Assembly (NCBI RefSeq): GCF_009299795.1
Contig: NZ_VIGP01000005.1
Coordinates: 62,001 to 126,000, forward strand
From: Brachybacterium subflavum
GTDB taxonomy: Bacteria; Actinomycetota; Actinomycetes; Actinomycetales; Dermabacteraceae
Direction: 5' to 3'
Length of the DNA: 64,000 nucleotides
In this document: positions 25,223 to 35,796 of the stretch, one piece after another
Layout: every line of letters starts with the position of its first letter
How positions within the stretch are numbered: position 1 is the first letter of the stretch
Translations under genes and position numbers: made by a program
The notes under the pieces: generated by a model
Seen by the model: only the letters and a program-made list of their open reading frames with translations
Databases searched by the model: none
Told to the model about the DNA's origin: nothing

Positions 25223-26398
25223 TCAATCGTCACCCTCGACGCGGTTCTCGACCTCGCGGGCGATGCGCGCCGCGGGCTCCTCCTCGGGCAGCACGGGCGC
25301 CGGGGTGGGCGTGCCGTGCCGGCGCATCCCGTAGCGGTGCCAGAACTCGTGCACCCAGCCGGGCGCGCCCGGCGCATGCACCCACGCCTCTCCCCCGCGA
25401 GCGGCGACCTCGAGGATCTCCGAGGCCAGGATCGAGACCACGGGTGCGCGGAGCGTCAGCGGGTCCGTGCCCGCATCCAGCACCTCGATGCCACGCCGCT
25501 CCCAGAGCCGGTGCTGGGTGCGGGCGAGCCTCCCGGTCTCCCCCGCCTCGGGCAGGTAGCGGGCGGCACCGTCGCGGCAGAACGTGGAGGCGGCGCGGGC
25601 GGCGAGTCGGCTCGGCAGCTCGATGCGCGCGAGCTGGCCGAGCACGACCGGCGAGGGCACGGCCGACGGGCCGGTGCGCTCCGCGGCCTCGTCGGCCGGC
25701 TCGGACGCGGTCTCGTCGACCGTCCTCGCCGCGTCCTGCTCGGCGGAGGCCTCCGTGACATCGCCCTCCCCGCTGTGGTGCCCCAGCTGCCAGAGCCGCT
25801 GGGAGCCGACCGGCAGCAGGGTGAGGTCCTCGCGCCCCGAGCGCCAGAAGTCGGCGTCGTCGGCCGTCCAGGCCAGCAGAGTCGCCTCCGCCGGCAGGGG
25901 CGCTGCGTAGGGGGTGAGCACGTCGGTCTGGACCACGAAGGACTGCAGGCCGCGGCGCTCGGCGACCGAGTGCAGGGCTGCGCCCGTCGGCCCGCCCTGG
26001 CCGGCGGTCATCACCGCGGCGGCATCGGAGGGGACGGCGTCGCGCGCGGATTCGAAGGCGCGCCGGCGCCAGGCGGGCCCATCGAGCTCGGGGGCGATCA
26101 GGCCGCGCGGCGCGATCACGTCGACGCCCACGCGCAGGTACGGAAGGAAGGCGAGCAGGGCGGCGCGGCTGCGCGGGGAGGCGTCCTCGAGACCGATGGC
26201 CACGCGCGCCGACGTCTCGCCCTCGCGCGAGTGCAGCACCCACCGGGGCTCCTCCCAGGGGTCGTCGCGACCGCGCGTGCCGCGCAGCGTGCGGACCGCG
26301 TCGGCCACGGACCTGCGGCGCCGCGCCATGCCTCCGCGGGAGCGGGCCCAGTCCCGCCACAGTTCGATGCTCTCGGGGTGGACGAGACCGGCCATCAT
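25223..26398 (-). CDS. Protein of unknown function, possibly a GT-B-like glycosyltransferase
   Basis: About 391 residues from the double ATG at 26393-26398. GGAGG lies one to four bases before these ATGs, so the second is the better spaced; an in-frame ATG at 26416 is also possible. I do not recognise the family with certainty. The alternation of VIAPRGLIAPELDGP, AAAVMTAGQGGPTGAALHSVAERRGLQSFVVQTDVLTPYAAPLP, LLAWTADDADFWRSGREDLTLLPVGSQRLW and a second half with VVSILASEILEVAARGGEAWVHAPGAPGWVHEF resembles GT-B enzymes of the capsule type, in which a missing second-domain linker is replaced by an acidic Ala-rich insert (residues about 225-260). No signal peptide. It is upstream of manA, which fits a glycan role, but that is inference. 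Confidence 0.45.
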   Translation of the reverse strand: MMAGLVHPESIELWRDWARSRGGMARRRRSVADAVRTLRGTRGRDDPWEEPRWVLHSREGETSARVAIGLEDASPRSRAALLAFLPYLRVGVDVIAPRGLIAPELDGPAWRRRAFESARDAVPSDAAAVMTAGQGGPTGAALHSVAERRGLQSFVVQTDVLTPYAAPLPAEATLLAWTADDADFWRSGREDLTLLPVGSQRLWQLGHHSGEGDVTEASAEQDAARTVDETASEPADEAAERTGPSAVPSPVVLGQLARIELPSRLAARAASTFCRDGAARYLPEAGETGRLARTQHRLWERRGIEVLDAGTDPLTLRAPVVSILASEILEVAARGGEAWVHAPGAPGWVHEFWHRYGMRRHGTPTPAPVLPEEEPAARIAREVENRVEGDD

Positions 26399-26612
26399 TC
26401 CTCCGCGATCCGACATGGGGACGACGGGCCGGTGCTCCCCGGCCGCACGTCCACACTGTCGCACACGCACATCCGCCCGGCCGTCGCGACGCGACGACCG
26501 GGCGGCAGGTGGGAGGAGGAATCCGCGGGGTTCGACCGCAGAGAACGACCGCCGGGGCGCCGGTCGGGATGCCCGCCGCGGCCGGGTCATTCCCGGTCCG
26601 CGGCGCATCCGC

Positions 26613-27758
<1,146 letters not shown>

Positions 27759-27827
27759 CGTGACCAGGTTCTATGACAGAAATGGCCTAGAACCCGCCGC
27801 CGTTATCTGTCATAGAACCTGGTCACG
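27759..27827. terminator. Long palindrome, family A copy 2
   Basis: Perfect 22-nt arms (27759-27780 and 27806-27827) around a 25-nt loop. The core reads TGACCAGGTTCTATGACAG on the left. Against copy 1 (2131-2180) the arm differs at two positions, and both changes are mirrored in the opposite arm, so pairing is kept. It lies 53 nt past the poxB stop codon, consistent with a terminator, and upstream of the Rpf leader. Confidence 0.8.
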
Positions 27828-27879
27828 ATCCTCGCCGGCCAGCGATGGGGGACGGTCCGCCTCGGAGCGCCCCGCGCCG

Positions 27880-29616
27880 TCAGCGCGGAATGTTCCGCAC
27901 GTTCGTGGCCGCCATGTCCAGCATCTTCCCGACGCCGCCGCCGAGCACGACCTTCGTCGAGGCCATCGCGAAGCCGCGGATCTGCTGGGAGGTGACCTTG
28001 GGCGGCATCGAGAGCGCTGCGGGATCGGTGACCACGTCGATCAGCACGGGGCCCTTGTGCTTGAGGGCCGCCGCCAGCTCCTTCTTGAGCTTCTTCGGGT
28101 CGGTGATCTTCACCGAGTGGATGCCGGCACCGGCGGCGATCGCCGCGAAGTCGACGTGCTCGTGGTCGGTCTCGTAGTCGGGCAGGCCCTCGACGAGCAT
28201 CTCGAGCTTGACCATGCCCAGGCTCGAGTTGTTGAACACGACGATCTTCGTGTCGAGCTGGTGGAGCTTCACGGTGAGCAGCTCGCCCATGAGCATCCCG
28301 AGCCCGCCGTCGCCGGACATGGAGATGACCTGGCGACCGGGGTTGCCGGCGGAGGCGCCGATGGCCTGCGGGAGCGCGTTGGCCATGGTGCCGTGGTGCC
28401 ACGAGCCGAACACGCGGCGCTTGCCGTTGGGGGTGATGTAGCGGGCGCCCCACACGTTGCACATGCCGGTGTCGACGGTGAAGATCGCGTCGTCGTCGGC
28501 GAGGTCGTCGAGGGTGGCGGCGACGAACTCGGGGTGGATCGGCTTCATCTTCTCGACGTTGCGGGTGTACGCCGAGACGACGCCCTTGAGCGCCTTCTCG
28601 TGCTTGCGCAGCAGCGAGTCGAGGAACTTCCTGGAGCGCTTGGGCTGCACCAGCGGCAGCAGCGCGTCGATGGTCAGGGCGACGTCGCCGTTCACGGCGA
28701 GCTCCAGCGGGACGCGCCGGCCCAGCCGGGACCCGTCGGCATCGATCTGGACGACGGTCACGTCCTTCTGCGGGAGGAACTCGCTGTACGGGAAGTCGGT
28801 GCCCAGCAGGATCACGAGGTCCGCCTCGTGCATCGCCTCGTAGCAGGCGCCGTAGCCGAGCAGGCCGCTCATGCCGACGTCGTACGGGTTGTCGTACTGG
28901 ATCCACTCCTTGCCGCCGAAGGCATGGCCGACGGGGGCCTTCACTGCCTCGGCGAGCGCGAGCACCTGCTCGCGGGCGCCGCGCACACCGGCCCCGGCGA
29001 ACAGGGTCACGGAGTTCGCGCGGTTCACGAGGGAGGCGAGTTCCTCGACCGTCTCCGGATCGGGCTGGACGCGGCCGAAGCGGGTGGCGAGGTCCTTGGT
29101 GGCACTGGTCTCGATCTCCTCGTCGGCGACGTCGCCGGGGATCACGAGCACGGAGACGCCCTTCTTGGCGAGCGCCGTCTGCGCTGCGATGTGCAGCATG
29201 TCCGCGCCGTGCTGGCCGGAGTTCACCATCTCGCAGAAGTGCGAGCACTCCTGGAAGAGACGCTCGGGGTGGGTCTCCTGGAAGAACCCCGTGCCGATCT
29301 TCCCGCTGGGGATGTGCGAGGCGATCGCGAGCACGGGGGCGCCGTCGCGGTGGGCGTCGTACAGCCCCTGGATGAGGTGGGTGTTTCCCGGGCCGCAGGA
29401 CCCGGCGCAGACGGCGAGCTTCCCGCTCACGCGCGCCTCGGCGCCGGCGGCGAAGGCGGCCGCCTCCTCGTTGCGCACGTGCACCCAGTCGATGCCCTTG
29501 GTGGTGCGCACGGCGTCGACGATCGGGTTCAGGGAGTCCCCGACGACCCCGTAGATGCGCTCGACACCGAAGTCCCGCAGCTGGGTGACGAGGTGCTGGG
29601 CGAGGGTGACTGCCAT
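27880..29616 (-). CDS. poxB: Pyruvate dehydrogenase (quinone) / pyruvate oxidase
   Basis: 578 residues. ThDP- and FAD-dependent enzyme that oxidises pyruvate to acetate and CO2 and passes electrons to the quinone pool at the membrane. N-terminal Pyr domain: RIYGVVGDSLNPIVDAVR and VHVRNEEAAAFAAGAEARVSGKLAVCAGSCGPGNTHLI, with the catalytic Glu in RNEEAAAF. Central FAD domain: LVILLGTDFPYSEFLPQKDVTVVQIDAD. C-terminal PP domain: SMSGDGGLGMLMGELLTVK to FNNSSLGMVK, the GDG...NN ThDP motif. ATG 29616 has AGGAGC eight bases upstream; a longer in-frame reading to 29688 adds an unconserved tail. The family-A hairpin follows the stop. It is monocistronic by spacing. Confidence 0.92.
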   Translation of the reverse strand: MAVTLAQHLVTQLRDFGVERIYGVVGDSLNPIVDAVRTTKGIDWVHVRNEEAAAFAAGAEARVSGKLAVCAGSCGPGNTHLIQGLYDAHRDGAPVLAIASHIPSGKIGTGFFQETHPERLFQECSHFCEMVNSGQHGADMLHIAAQTALAKKGVSVLVIPGDVADEEIETSATKDLATRFGRVQPDPETVEELASLVNRANSVTLFAGAGVRGAREQVLALAEAVKAPVGHAFGGKEWIQYDNPYDVGMSGLLGYGACYEAMHEADLVILLGTDFPYSEFLPQKDVTVVQIDADGSRLGRRVPLELAVNGDVALTIDALLPLVQPKRSRKFLDSLLRKHEKALKGVVSAYTRNVEKMKPIHPEFVAATLDDLADDDAIFTVDTGMCNVWGARYITPNGKRRVFGSWHHGTMANALPQAIGASAGNPGRQVISMSGDGGLGMLMGELLTVKLHQLDTKIVVFNNSSLGMVKLEMLVEGLPDYETDHEHVDFAAIAAGAGIHSVKITDPKKLKKELAAALKHKGPVLIDVVTDPAALSMPPKVTSQQIRGFAMASTKVVLGGGVGKMLDMAATNVRNIPR

Positions 29617-29799
29617 GGCGTGCTCCTGACGACTCGGCGGATCCGCGACCCGCCCTGCGGGCCGCACGACGAGGTCCAGCCTAGTCACGGGTCGCTCGGC
29701 CGTGATCGATGGCGTGGGCGAGGAGACAGAGCGGCCCTGATCACGCCCGCCGCGAGGGACGGCGCGACCATCGGCGGCCCGAGGCGTCGCCGCGCTCGC

Positions 29800-30735
29800 T
29801 CAGAGCAGCGGCAGCAGCTCCTGCCACACAGCGCGCAGGATCTCCTGCGTCGGCCCGCCCTCGTGATGGGAGGTCAGGGTGACGACCGCGCGCTGCTCGG
29901 GCAGCACGATCGAGAACTGGCCGTAGGCGCCGTCTGCCCGCCACGCCCCCGGCACGGAGCACTGCCAGACGCCGTAGCCGTAGCGGACGTTCTCGGGCTC
30001 CGGCTCTCCCGTGGGCACCCAGGACGACTCGGCGTGCATGGCGTCGATCCACTCCGCGGGGACCAGCTGCTCGTCCTCCCAGGCGCCGCGCTGCAGGAGG
30101 AGCCGGCCGATCCGGGCCACCTCGCGCGTGCGCAGGTGCAGACCGGTGGCGCCCCAGGTGCGGCCCTCGCGGTCGGAGTGCCACTGGGGATTCACGATGC
30201 CCAGCGGCTCGAAAAGCCGCGGCAGCAGGTAGTCGCGCAGGCTCAGCTGCGAGCGCTCGGCGATCGTGCGACCCAGCAGGAAGATCGAGCCGTTGGAGTA
30301 CTCGAACCTCTCCCCCGGGGCGCGCACCAGGGCCGTGCGCAGCAGCAGGTCCGTGAGGTGCGGGTCCTCGCGCTCGGAGTCCAGGAACACGGTGACCGGG
30401 TTCCCCGAGGTCATGGTGATGAGGTGGCGCAGGCGCACCAGCTCCATGCCGCGCCCGTAGCCGCCCGCGGGTCGGGGCAGGTGGTCAATGAGGCGGTCCT
30501 CGAGGTCGAGCAGCCCCTCCTTCTGCGCGATGCCGACACCCAGGGCCGTGACCGTCTTGGACACCGACCAGACGTTCTCCGAGGTGTCCTCGACGAACCG
30601 CACCTCGAGGTCATCGTGCCCCTCCCGGTGCAGATGGATCGCGCGCACCCCGAGCCGCTTCTCGAGGATGCGCTGACGCAGGGGCAGCAGGATCAGCGGG
30701 TCGGTGACGGGCGCGCAGGACGCAGCGATCGGCAT
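29800..30735 (-). CDS. Serine hydrolase of the class C beta-lactamase / PBP4* family
   Basis: 311 residues, no signal peptide, so probably cytoplasmic. The catalytic SxxK is SVSKTVTALG (Ser and Lys, residues about 70-73) and the YxN motif is YSNGSIFLLG. DYLLPRLFEPLGI and GLHLRTREVARIGRLLLQ are usual for the family. The third HxG/KTG-like box is likely the region YGQFSIVLP, which lacks a clean KTG. Members include esterases and D-aminopeptidases as well as beta-lactamases, so the substrate stays open. It lies between poxB and the initiating sugar transferase gene, all on the same strand. Confidence 0.8.
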   Translation of the reverse strand: MPIAASCAPVTDPLILLPLRQRILEKRLGVRAIHLHREGHDDLEVRFVEDTSENVWSVSKTVTALGVGIAQKEGLLDLEDRLIDHLPRPAGGYGRGMELVRLRHLITMTSGNPVTVFLDSEREDPHLTDLLLRTALVRAPGERFEYSNGSIFLLGRTIAERSQLSLRDYLLPRLFEPLGIVNPQWHSDREGRTWGATGLHLRTREVARIGRLLLQRGAWEDEQLVPAEWIDAMHAESSWVPTGEPEPENVRYGYGVWQCSVPGAWRADGAYGQFSIVLPEQRAVVTLTSHHEGGPTQEILRAVWQELLPLL

Positions 30736-30806
30736 GCGCCCGACCCTAGTCCGACGACGGCGGCTCCGGGCGTCTTCGCGGCGGGCCGCTGCTCGCGGAC
30801 GGAGGC

Positions 30807-32381
30807 TCAGTACGCACCGTCCTTGCCGACGACCGCCTTGACGGTGCGCAGCATGATCCACAGGTCCATGCCGAGCGACCAGTTGTGGGCGTAGCGGACG
30901 TCGAGCGCCTGCGCCTGCTCCCAGCTGAGGGCCGAACGGCCGGAGACCTGCCAGAGGCCGGTCATCCCGGGCACGACGCCCAGGCGGTGGAAGGCAGACC
31001 CCGTGTAGAGGGCCACCTCGGCGTCGCGCTGGGGCCGCGGGCCGACGAGGCTCATGGAGCCTCCGAGGACGTTCAGCAGCTGCGGGATCTCGTCGATCGA
31101 GTAGCGGCGCAGGAAGCCGCCGATCCGGGTCAGGCGGGGATCGTTCTGGATCTTGAACAGGGGCTTGTCGTCGGTCTGCTGCGCACGCAGCAGCTCGGCC
31201 AGGCGCGCGTCGGCGTCCACCGCCATGCTGCGGAACTTGAACATGTGGAACGGCGTGCCGTCCTTGCCCACGCGCTCCTGCCGGTAGAAGACCGGGCCGT
31301 GGTCGTCCAGCCTCACGGCGAGGGCCACCACGATCAGCAGCGGGGAGAGCGCGACCAGCAGCAGCGCGGATCCGAGGATGTCGAAGCCCCGCTTGGCCAC
31401 TCGCACCGGCACGGGCTGGCGCGGGGGCCGGATCACCACGGCGGCGCCGCGCGCGCCGGAGACCACCCGCACGCGGGAGCGTCGGGCACCGGGCGCCATG
31501 AACGAGAGCTTGAGCGGGATGCCCCGCCTGCGCAGCTCCCAGCTCAGGTGCGTGAGGAGCTCGGCGGGGGCCGCACCGCGGACCTCGACCACCTCGCTGC
31601 CGGTCTCCTCGACGCGCTCGAGGACCTCCCGGACCTGATCGTCGAGCGACGCATCGCCGTCGCGCACGATCACCGGCGTCTCCTCCTCGAGGAGGCCGGA
31701 GGCCATCGGGTCGACCGGCTCGGCCGAGACCAGCACGGAGCGCACCGGGTGCAGCATCCGGCCCAGCGCCACGATGACCGCGCCGCCCGCGCCGAGCGCG
31801 AGGGGGAGCGCCACGAGCGCCGCGGCCGAGGGCACGGCTTCCCCGAGGAACGGACGCGCGAGAGCGAGCAGGAGCGCTCCGCCGCCGACGAGCATCAGCG
31901 GTCGCGAGGCGAGGGTCCTGGCGCTGTCGAGCGGCCGGGAGGACTGCGCGTCCAGCATCACGGCCCACGCGAGAGCGAGCACCGCGAGCGCTCCCGCGCC
32001 GGCGAGGGGAGCCGCGGTCAGCAGCGCGATCGCGCCCACCGCGATCACCGCGACGGCGGCGGAGAGGACGGCGGTGAGGGCGACCCGGCGACCGTGGGCA
32101 CCCAGCCGCGCCGGTGCGCGGTCCCCCTGCGTGACGGCGGGAGCGAGCTCGGGCCGCAGCGGCACCACGAGGCTGTCGGCGCTGCGTGCCGCCGTGCCGG
32201 CGGCGATCGCCTCCGGCACGGCGGCGGCGATCTCCGTGCCGGGCTCCGTCAACGCGGTGTCGGGCAGGAGGAGGAGCGACGAGCTGTGCGCCTCGGCATC
32301 GACCGGGCGCGCCTCCGACTCCGCGGCCTGCGCGGCTGTTTGCGCGCGGCCCCCTCGGACCTCCGCGACCTGTGTACTCAT
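30807..32381 (-). CDS. Undecaprenyl-phosphate sugar phosphotransferase (polyprenyl PGT, WbaP/CpsE-like)
   Basis: 524 residues. The first 100 are disordered; four or five helices follow (residues about 105-230), then a cytoplasmic regulatory stretch, and the C-terminal bacterial sugar transferase domain. The latter has [24 protein letters not shown] (re-entrant helix), [57 protein letters not shown] (catalytic Asp-Glu) and [15 protein letters not shown]. It starts polysaccharide synthesis by moving a sugar-1-P to undecaprenyl phosphate. It is the only such enzyme in the window, so it is the natural starter for the 8.3-19.3 kb operon although 11 kb away. GGGGGAG lies eight bases before the ATG. 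Confidence 0.92.
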   Translation of the reverse strand: MSTQVAEVRGGRAQTAAQAAESEARPVDAEAHSSSLLLLPDTALTEPGTEIAAAVPEAIAAGTAARSADSLVVPLRPELAPAVTQGDRAPARLGAHGRRVALTAVLSAAVAVIAVGAIALLTAAPLAGAGALAVLALAWAVMLDAQSSRPLDSARTLASRPLMLVGGGALLLALARPFLGEAVPSAAALVALPLALGAGGAVIVALGRMLHPVRSVLVSAEPVDPMASGLLEEETPVIVRDGDASLDDQVREVLERVEETGSEVVEVRGAAPAELLTHLSWELRRRGIPLKLSFMAPGARRSRVRVVSGARGAAVVIRPPRQPVPVRVAKRGFDILGSALLLVALSPLLIVVALAVRLDDHGPVFYRQERVGKDGTPFHMFKFRSMAVDADARLAELLRAQQTDDKPLFKIQNDPRLTRIGGFLRRYSIDEIPQLLNVLGGSMSLVGPRPQRDAEVALYTGSAFHRLGVVPGMTGLWQVSGRSALSWEQAQALDVRYAHNWSLGMDLWIMLRTVKAVVGKDGAY

Positions 32382-32990
32382 CTGATGCTCCCCCTGGTGT
32401 TGACTCGCAGATCCGGCCGGACCCCACGTCCTGGCCGCGACGCCGGCGGGGCACCCCGCCCCCGATCACCGACGTTCTGCGCGTTCCGGCCATCCGGAAC
32501 AAATGCGGACACTTCGGACAGCCTAGGGAAACGCAGATCCGGAGCGAAGGGGGGTGCGGCCTACTTGCGGGTCACCACCCCAGAGCGGCCGCGCCATGCG
32601 CTTCCGTTGCGGATCGGTGCGGGTTCCGGGGGCTCCGCACCGCTCTCCGCACGACGTACGTGGGGCATTACGCAGCAGGCGCTGCCGGCCGGGCCTCCCC
32701 CTGCTCCCGCCAGCGTCACGAATCGGGATGTGAGGCACATCCCGTATAATCCTCGCAAGTCGGACACTTCGGGACGGATCGTGCCATGATCGTGCAGCTC
32801 GATATGGGCGTCCGATGCGACCCCGGGGGGGTGCCGCGAGATCTGCGGCGCGCCCCCGCCACGAAGGATCGGACATTGCGGATGCACCGTCGGGCCACGG
32901 AGATCACTCCCGCGTGGGCGCCGGACCGCGCCGTCCGGTCCGTCGGCGCCGGGACAGGAGTCCGAGGGGAACGACTCGGGAAGGGGAGAG
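32382..32990. promoter_or_regulatory. 609-bp divergent regulatory region between the sugar transferase and LuxR genes
   Basis: No credible gene inside. It holds a dyad GTTCCGG-CCAT-CCGGAAC (32483-32500); the 12-mer CGGACACTTCGG twice in direct orientation (32506-32517 and 32761-32772), once near each gene's promoter side; and a second dyad with arms CGGGATGTG and CACATCCCG (32724-32744) touching a perfect TATAAT (32745-32750). From that -10 box to the LuxR ATG is about 240 nt, so the regulator has a long leader if this promoter is used. Shared control of both genes is inferred from the repeated 12-mer. Confidence 0.5.
32724..32750 (+). promoter_or_regulatory. Dyad abutting a consensus -10 box (TATAAT)
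   Basis: The 9-bp arms CGGGATGTG and CACATCCCG, separated by AGG, end at 32744; TATAAT follows at 32745-32750. The hexamer 17 bp upstream is a poor -35 (ATCGGG-like), so the promoter likely depends on whatever binds the dyad. Confidence 0.5.
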
Positions 32991-35672
32991 ATGGCATTCA
33001 TCGCGCGCCCGGAAGCGCTCGCGCAGGTCGATCGCGACCTCGCGGATCCCGCAGGGAGGATGCTCGCCGTCACCGGCCCCATCGGCAGCGGCAAGTCCTT
33101 CCTGCTCGGTGCGGTGCGAGAGGCCCTCGCCCTGCCCTCCGCCATCGTGCGTGCAGGCGCCGCGCCCGCCGAGTGGCCGCTCGGCGGTCTCTCCGCGGTG
33201 CTCGCCGCGCTCGACGGCCTGCTCGACACAGACACCCTCCCCCTCCTGGACGTGCACGGGACCGAGGACCTTCCCGCGCTCGCGCGCGCCGTCGCCGCGG
33301 AGGTCGAGCGGCGCACGACGACCGACTTCCTCGTGCTCGTCGACGACGCCGAGCTCCTCGATGCCCCCAGTCGCACCGTGCTCGAGGTCGTCACCCTGCG
33401 CTGCGCCCCGCGCGGCATGCGCTGCGTGCTCGCACTGCGCACCCCTGTCCAGGACCGGGCCGCCGACCGCCGCCGCGATGTGGAGCTCCCCGAGCTCGCC
33501 CTCGAGCCCCTGCGGCGCCTCGCCGAGGAGTTCGCCCCCGCGGGGACCGATCCCGCGGTCCTGCTGCTGCTCGCCACCGCCGCGGGCGGCAGCCCCCTCG
33601 CACTCGAAGGGCTGATCGACGCCGCACTCCCCGAGGTCCTGGACGGCGCCTCCCCCCTGCAGGTGCCGCTGCCCGCCGACCCGCGGCTCGAGTCCTCCCA
33701 CCGAGAGGTCCTCGCCGGTCTCGACGCCGAGCAGACGCTCCTGGTCCAGATGCTCTCGAGCGCCCCCGCGACCCCGGAACGAGTCCTCCTGCGGCTCGGC
33801 GACCCCGCGGCGTCGGCGGTGGCCCTCGATGAGCTCCTCGGCTCGGGACTGGTCGGTCGCACCGGCGGTCTCGTGCGTCTGCGCTCGCTGTCCCTGCGCT
33901 CCTCGGTCTACTGGGGGCGCACGGCCCACGACCGCCAGAGGCTGCACGAGGAGCTCGCGGCGACCGCGCTCGAGGACGCGCCCGACTGGACGCAGTGGCA
34001 CCTGAGCTTCGTCGACCCGGCGGCCACGCAGCCCACCGTGATGCTCGAGGGGGCGCGGGACCTCGTGGACGCGGGCGATCTGCGTCCCGCGCTGCACCTC
34101 ATCGAGCGCGCGATCTCGCTCAGCGCGGGCGAGGACGTCGAGGTGGCCCGGCGCCTGTGCGAGGTCGCCGAGTCGCTGCTGGCCCAGGGCGAGATCGAGC
34201 TCGCCGAGCGGTATCTCAGCTTCGCCCGCGAGCGCTTCGAGGGGACCGGGACGCCCGCGCCCCTGATCCGAGCCGCCCTGCTCTTCGCGCACGCGCACGG
34301 CGACGCACTGCCCAGCCGGCTGCTGCGCAGCAGCATCTCCGACGAGCAGGCGGGCACCGCATCCGAGCGCGTGGACCTCCTGGCGCTGGGCGCGCTCCTC
34401 CTCCTGCAGCGGTGGGAGGTGCGCGCCGCGCAGGAGCTCGCCGGCCTCGCGCAGGAGACCTCCGGGACCCCGACGCCGCTGCTCAGGGCAGCCGTCTCCC
34501 TGGCCGATCTCTACCAGCAGGTGCTCCACGGCGGGGACGAGCGATCGGGCGCCCCCGATCGGGACCTGATCGCGCGGCTCGAGCGCCGCGGCGACGAGAG
34601 CATGGTCCGCACCGTCCTCGCGCAGGCCCTGTCGATCGCCGAGTCCTACGCCGAGGCACGCGATGTCGTGGACCCCTCAGGACGCGCCGGGAACTCCTCA
34701 CCGGCGCCCCGACCGCTGAGCCGCTCCCTCGATCTCACCGAGATCGAGCTGCGGGCGGGGCTCTCCGCCCGTGCGCGCGACGCGTTCCGGGGTCTCGCCC
34801 CGATCAGCACGAGCGCACGCACCATGCAGCCGCTCGTGCTGCGTGCACGGGCGGCACTGCTGCTCAGCAGCGGGGACGTCGAGACGGCCGATGCGATCCT
34901 CTCCGGGCTCCAGCGCAGGCTCGCCCCCGGGGTGAACCCGCGCCTGGAATCGGAGGTCAGCGTGCTGCTGGCCCGCGCCGCCCGCATGCGGGGCCGGCTC
35001 GAGTCCGCCGCGCAGCACTACGCGCGGGCTCACGCGCAGTCGGCGCGCTTCCGCGCCCCGCATCTGCTGCGGTTCCACGAGCACTACATCCAGACCCTCG
35101 TGGAGCTCGGCCGCCGCGAGGAGGCGGAGGGGGTCCTCGTTGAGCTGACGCAGCTCTCCCACGAATCGCCGTCGCCCTGGGCGCGATTGGCGATCGCCAA
35201 CTCCAGGGCCCTGCTCAGCATCGGCGAGGTCCCCGGCGGGGAGATCCAGGACCTCATCGAGACCGGTCTCCACACCGGGCACGAGCTGCAGCGAGGCCAG
35301 TTTCTGCTCGCCTACTCGCAGCGCCTCGAGGAGCTCGGGCGCAGCACGGATTCCCGGTCCGCGCGCGACGCGGGCCTGATGGCCATCGATCAGACCGGCC
35401 AGAGCACCGCTCGGCTGGTCCCGACGCCTCTCGAGCGCCCGACGGGGAGGGCCGATCCCCTCTCACCCCTCGGGGAGAAGGAGAGGGCCGTCGCCGAGCT
35501 CGTCGGTCGGGGCATGCGCAACAAGGCGATCGCCTCCGAGCTGTTCGTCTCGGTGCGCACGGTCGAGCTGCGCCTGACCCGCATCTACCGCACCCTCGGC
35601 ATCCGCTCCCGCGCCCAGCTCGTGCAGATCCTGCAGGGCGAGGGCGCGCGGGCCGCCAGCAGCAGCGCGTGA
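32991..35672 (+). CDS. Large ATP-binding LuxR-family transcriptional regulator (MalT/LAL-like)
   Basis: 893 residues. N-terminal STAND-type ATPase: Walker A VTGPIGSGKSFLLGAV (residues about 27-42) and Walker B TDFLVLVDDAELL. A long all-helical middle (residues about 330-800) looks like TPR-type repeats (RRLCEVAESLLAQGEIELAERYLSFARERF). The C-terminal LuxR helix-turn-helix is LSPLGEKERAVAELVGRGMRNKAIASELFVSVRTVELRLTRIYRTLGI. LAL regulators are switched by a bound ligand and ATP state. The ATG has AGGGGAGAG just upstream. Its position, back to back with the initiating sugar transferase, suggests it controls polysaccharide synthesis; that is inference. Confidence 0.88.
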   Translation: MAFIARPEALAQVDRDLADPAGRMLAVTGPIGSGKSFLLGAVREALALPSAIVRAGAAPAEWPLGGLSAVLAALDGLLDTDTLPLLDVHGTEDLPALARAVAAEVERRTTTDFLVLVDDAELLDAPSRTVLEVVTLRCAPRGMRCVLALRTPVQDRAADRRRDVELPELALEPLRRLAEEFAPAGTDPAVLLLLATAAGGSPLALEGLIDAALPEVLDGASPLQVPLPADPRLESSHREVLAGLDAEQTLLVQMLSSAPATPERVLLRLGDPAASAVALDELLGSGLVGRTGGLVRLRSLSLRSSVYWGRTAHDRQRLHEELAATALEDAPDWTQWHLSFVDPAATQPTVMLEGARDLVDAGDLRPALHLIERAISLSAGEDVEVARRLCEVAESLLAQGEIELAERYLSFARERFEGTGTPAPLIRAALLFAHAHGDALPSRLLRSSISDEQAGTASERVDLLALGALLLLQRWEVRAAQELAGLAQETSGTPTPLLRAAVSLADLYQQVLHGGDERSGAPDRDLIARLERRGDESMVRTVLAQALSIAESYAEARDVVDPSGRAGNSSPAPRPLSRSLDLTEIELRAGLSARARDAFRGLAPISTSARTMQPLVLRARAALLLSSGDVETADAILSGLQRRLAPGVNPRLESEVSVLLARAARMRGRLESAAQHYARAHAQSARFRAPHLLRFHEHYIQTLVELGRREEAEGVLVELTQLSHESPSPWARLAIANSRALLSIGEVPGGEIQDLIETGLHTGHELQRGQFLLAYSQRLEELGRSTDSRSARDAGLMAIDQTGQSTARLVPTPLERPTGRADPLSPLGEKERAVAELVGRGMRNKAIASELFVSVRTVELRLTRIYRTLGIRSRAQLVQILQGEGARAASSSA

Positions 35673-35695
35673 GAGCAGACCCGGCCGGGGCGCGA

Positions 35696-35749
35696 GATAT
35701 GACCGTGACGAGCCAAATCGCCCGGTTCTCGGCTCGCCATGGTCACATC
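35696..35749. terminator. Long palindrome, family B copy 1
   Basis: 19-nt arms (35696-35714 and 35731-35749) with three non-Watson-Crick positions, one a G-U-type pair, and an inner short stem. Left arm begins GATATGACCGTGACGAGCC. It sits between the convergent LuxR and CPBP genes, 24 nt after the LuxR stop. A cleaner copy lies at 60890-60943. Confidence 0.75.
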
Positions 35750-35796
35750 TTCGAAGCGCCGGGGCGCCGAGCCGCGGAGCCGCGGAGCCGCGGAGC

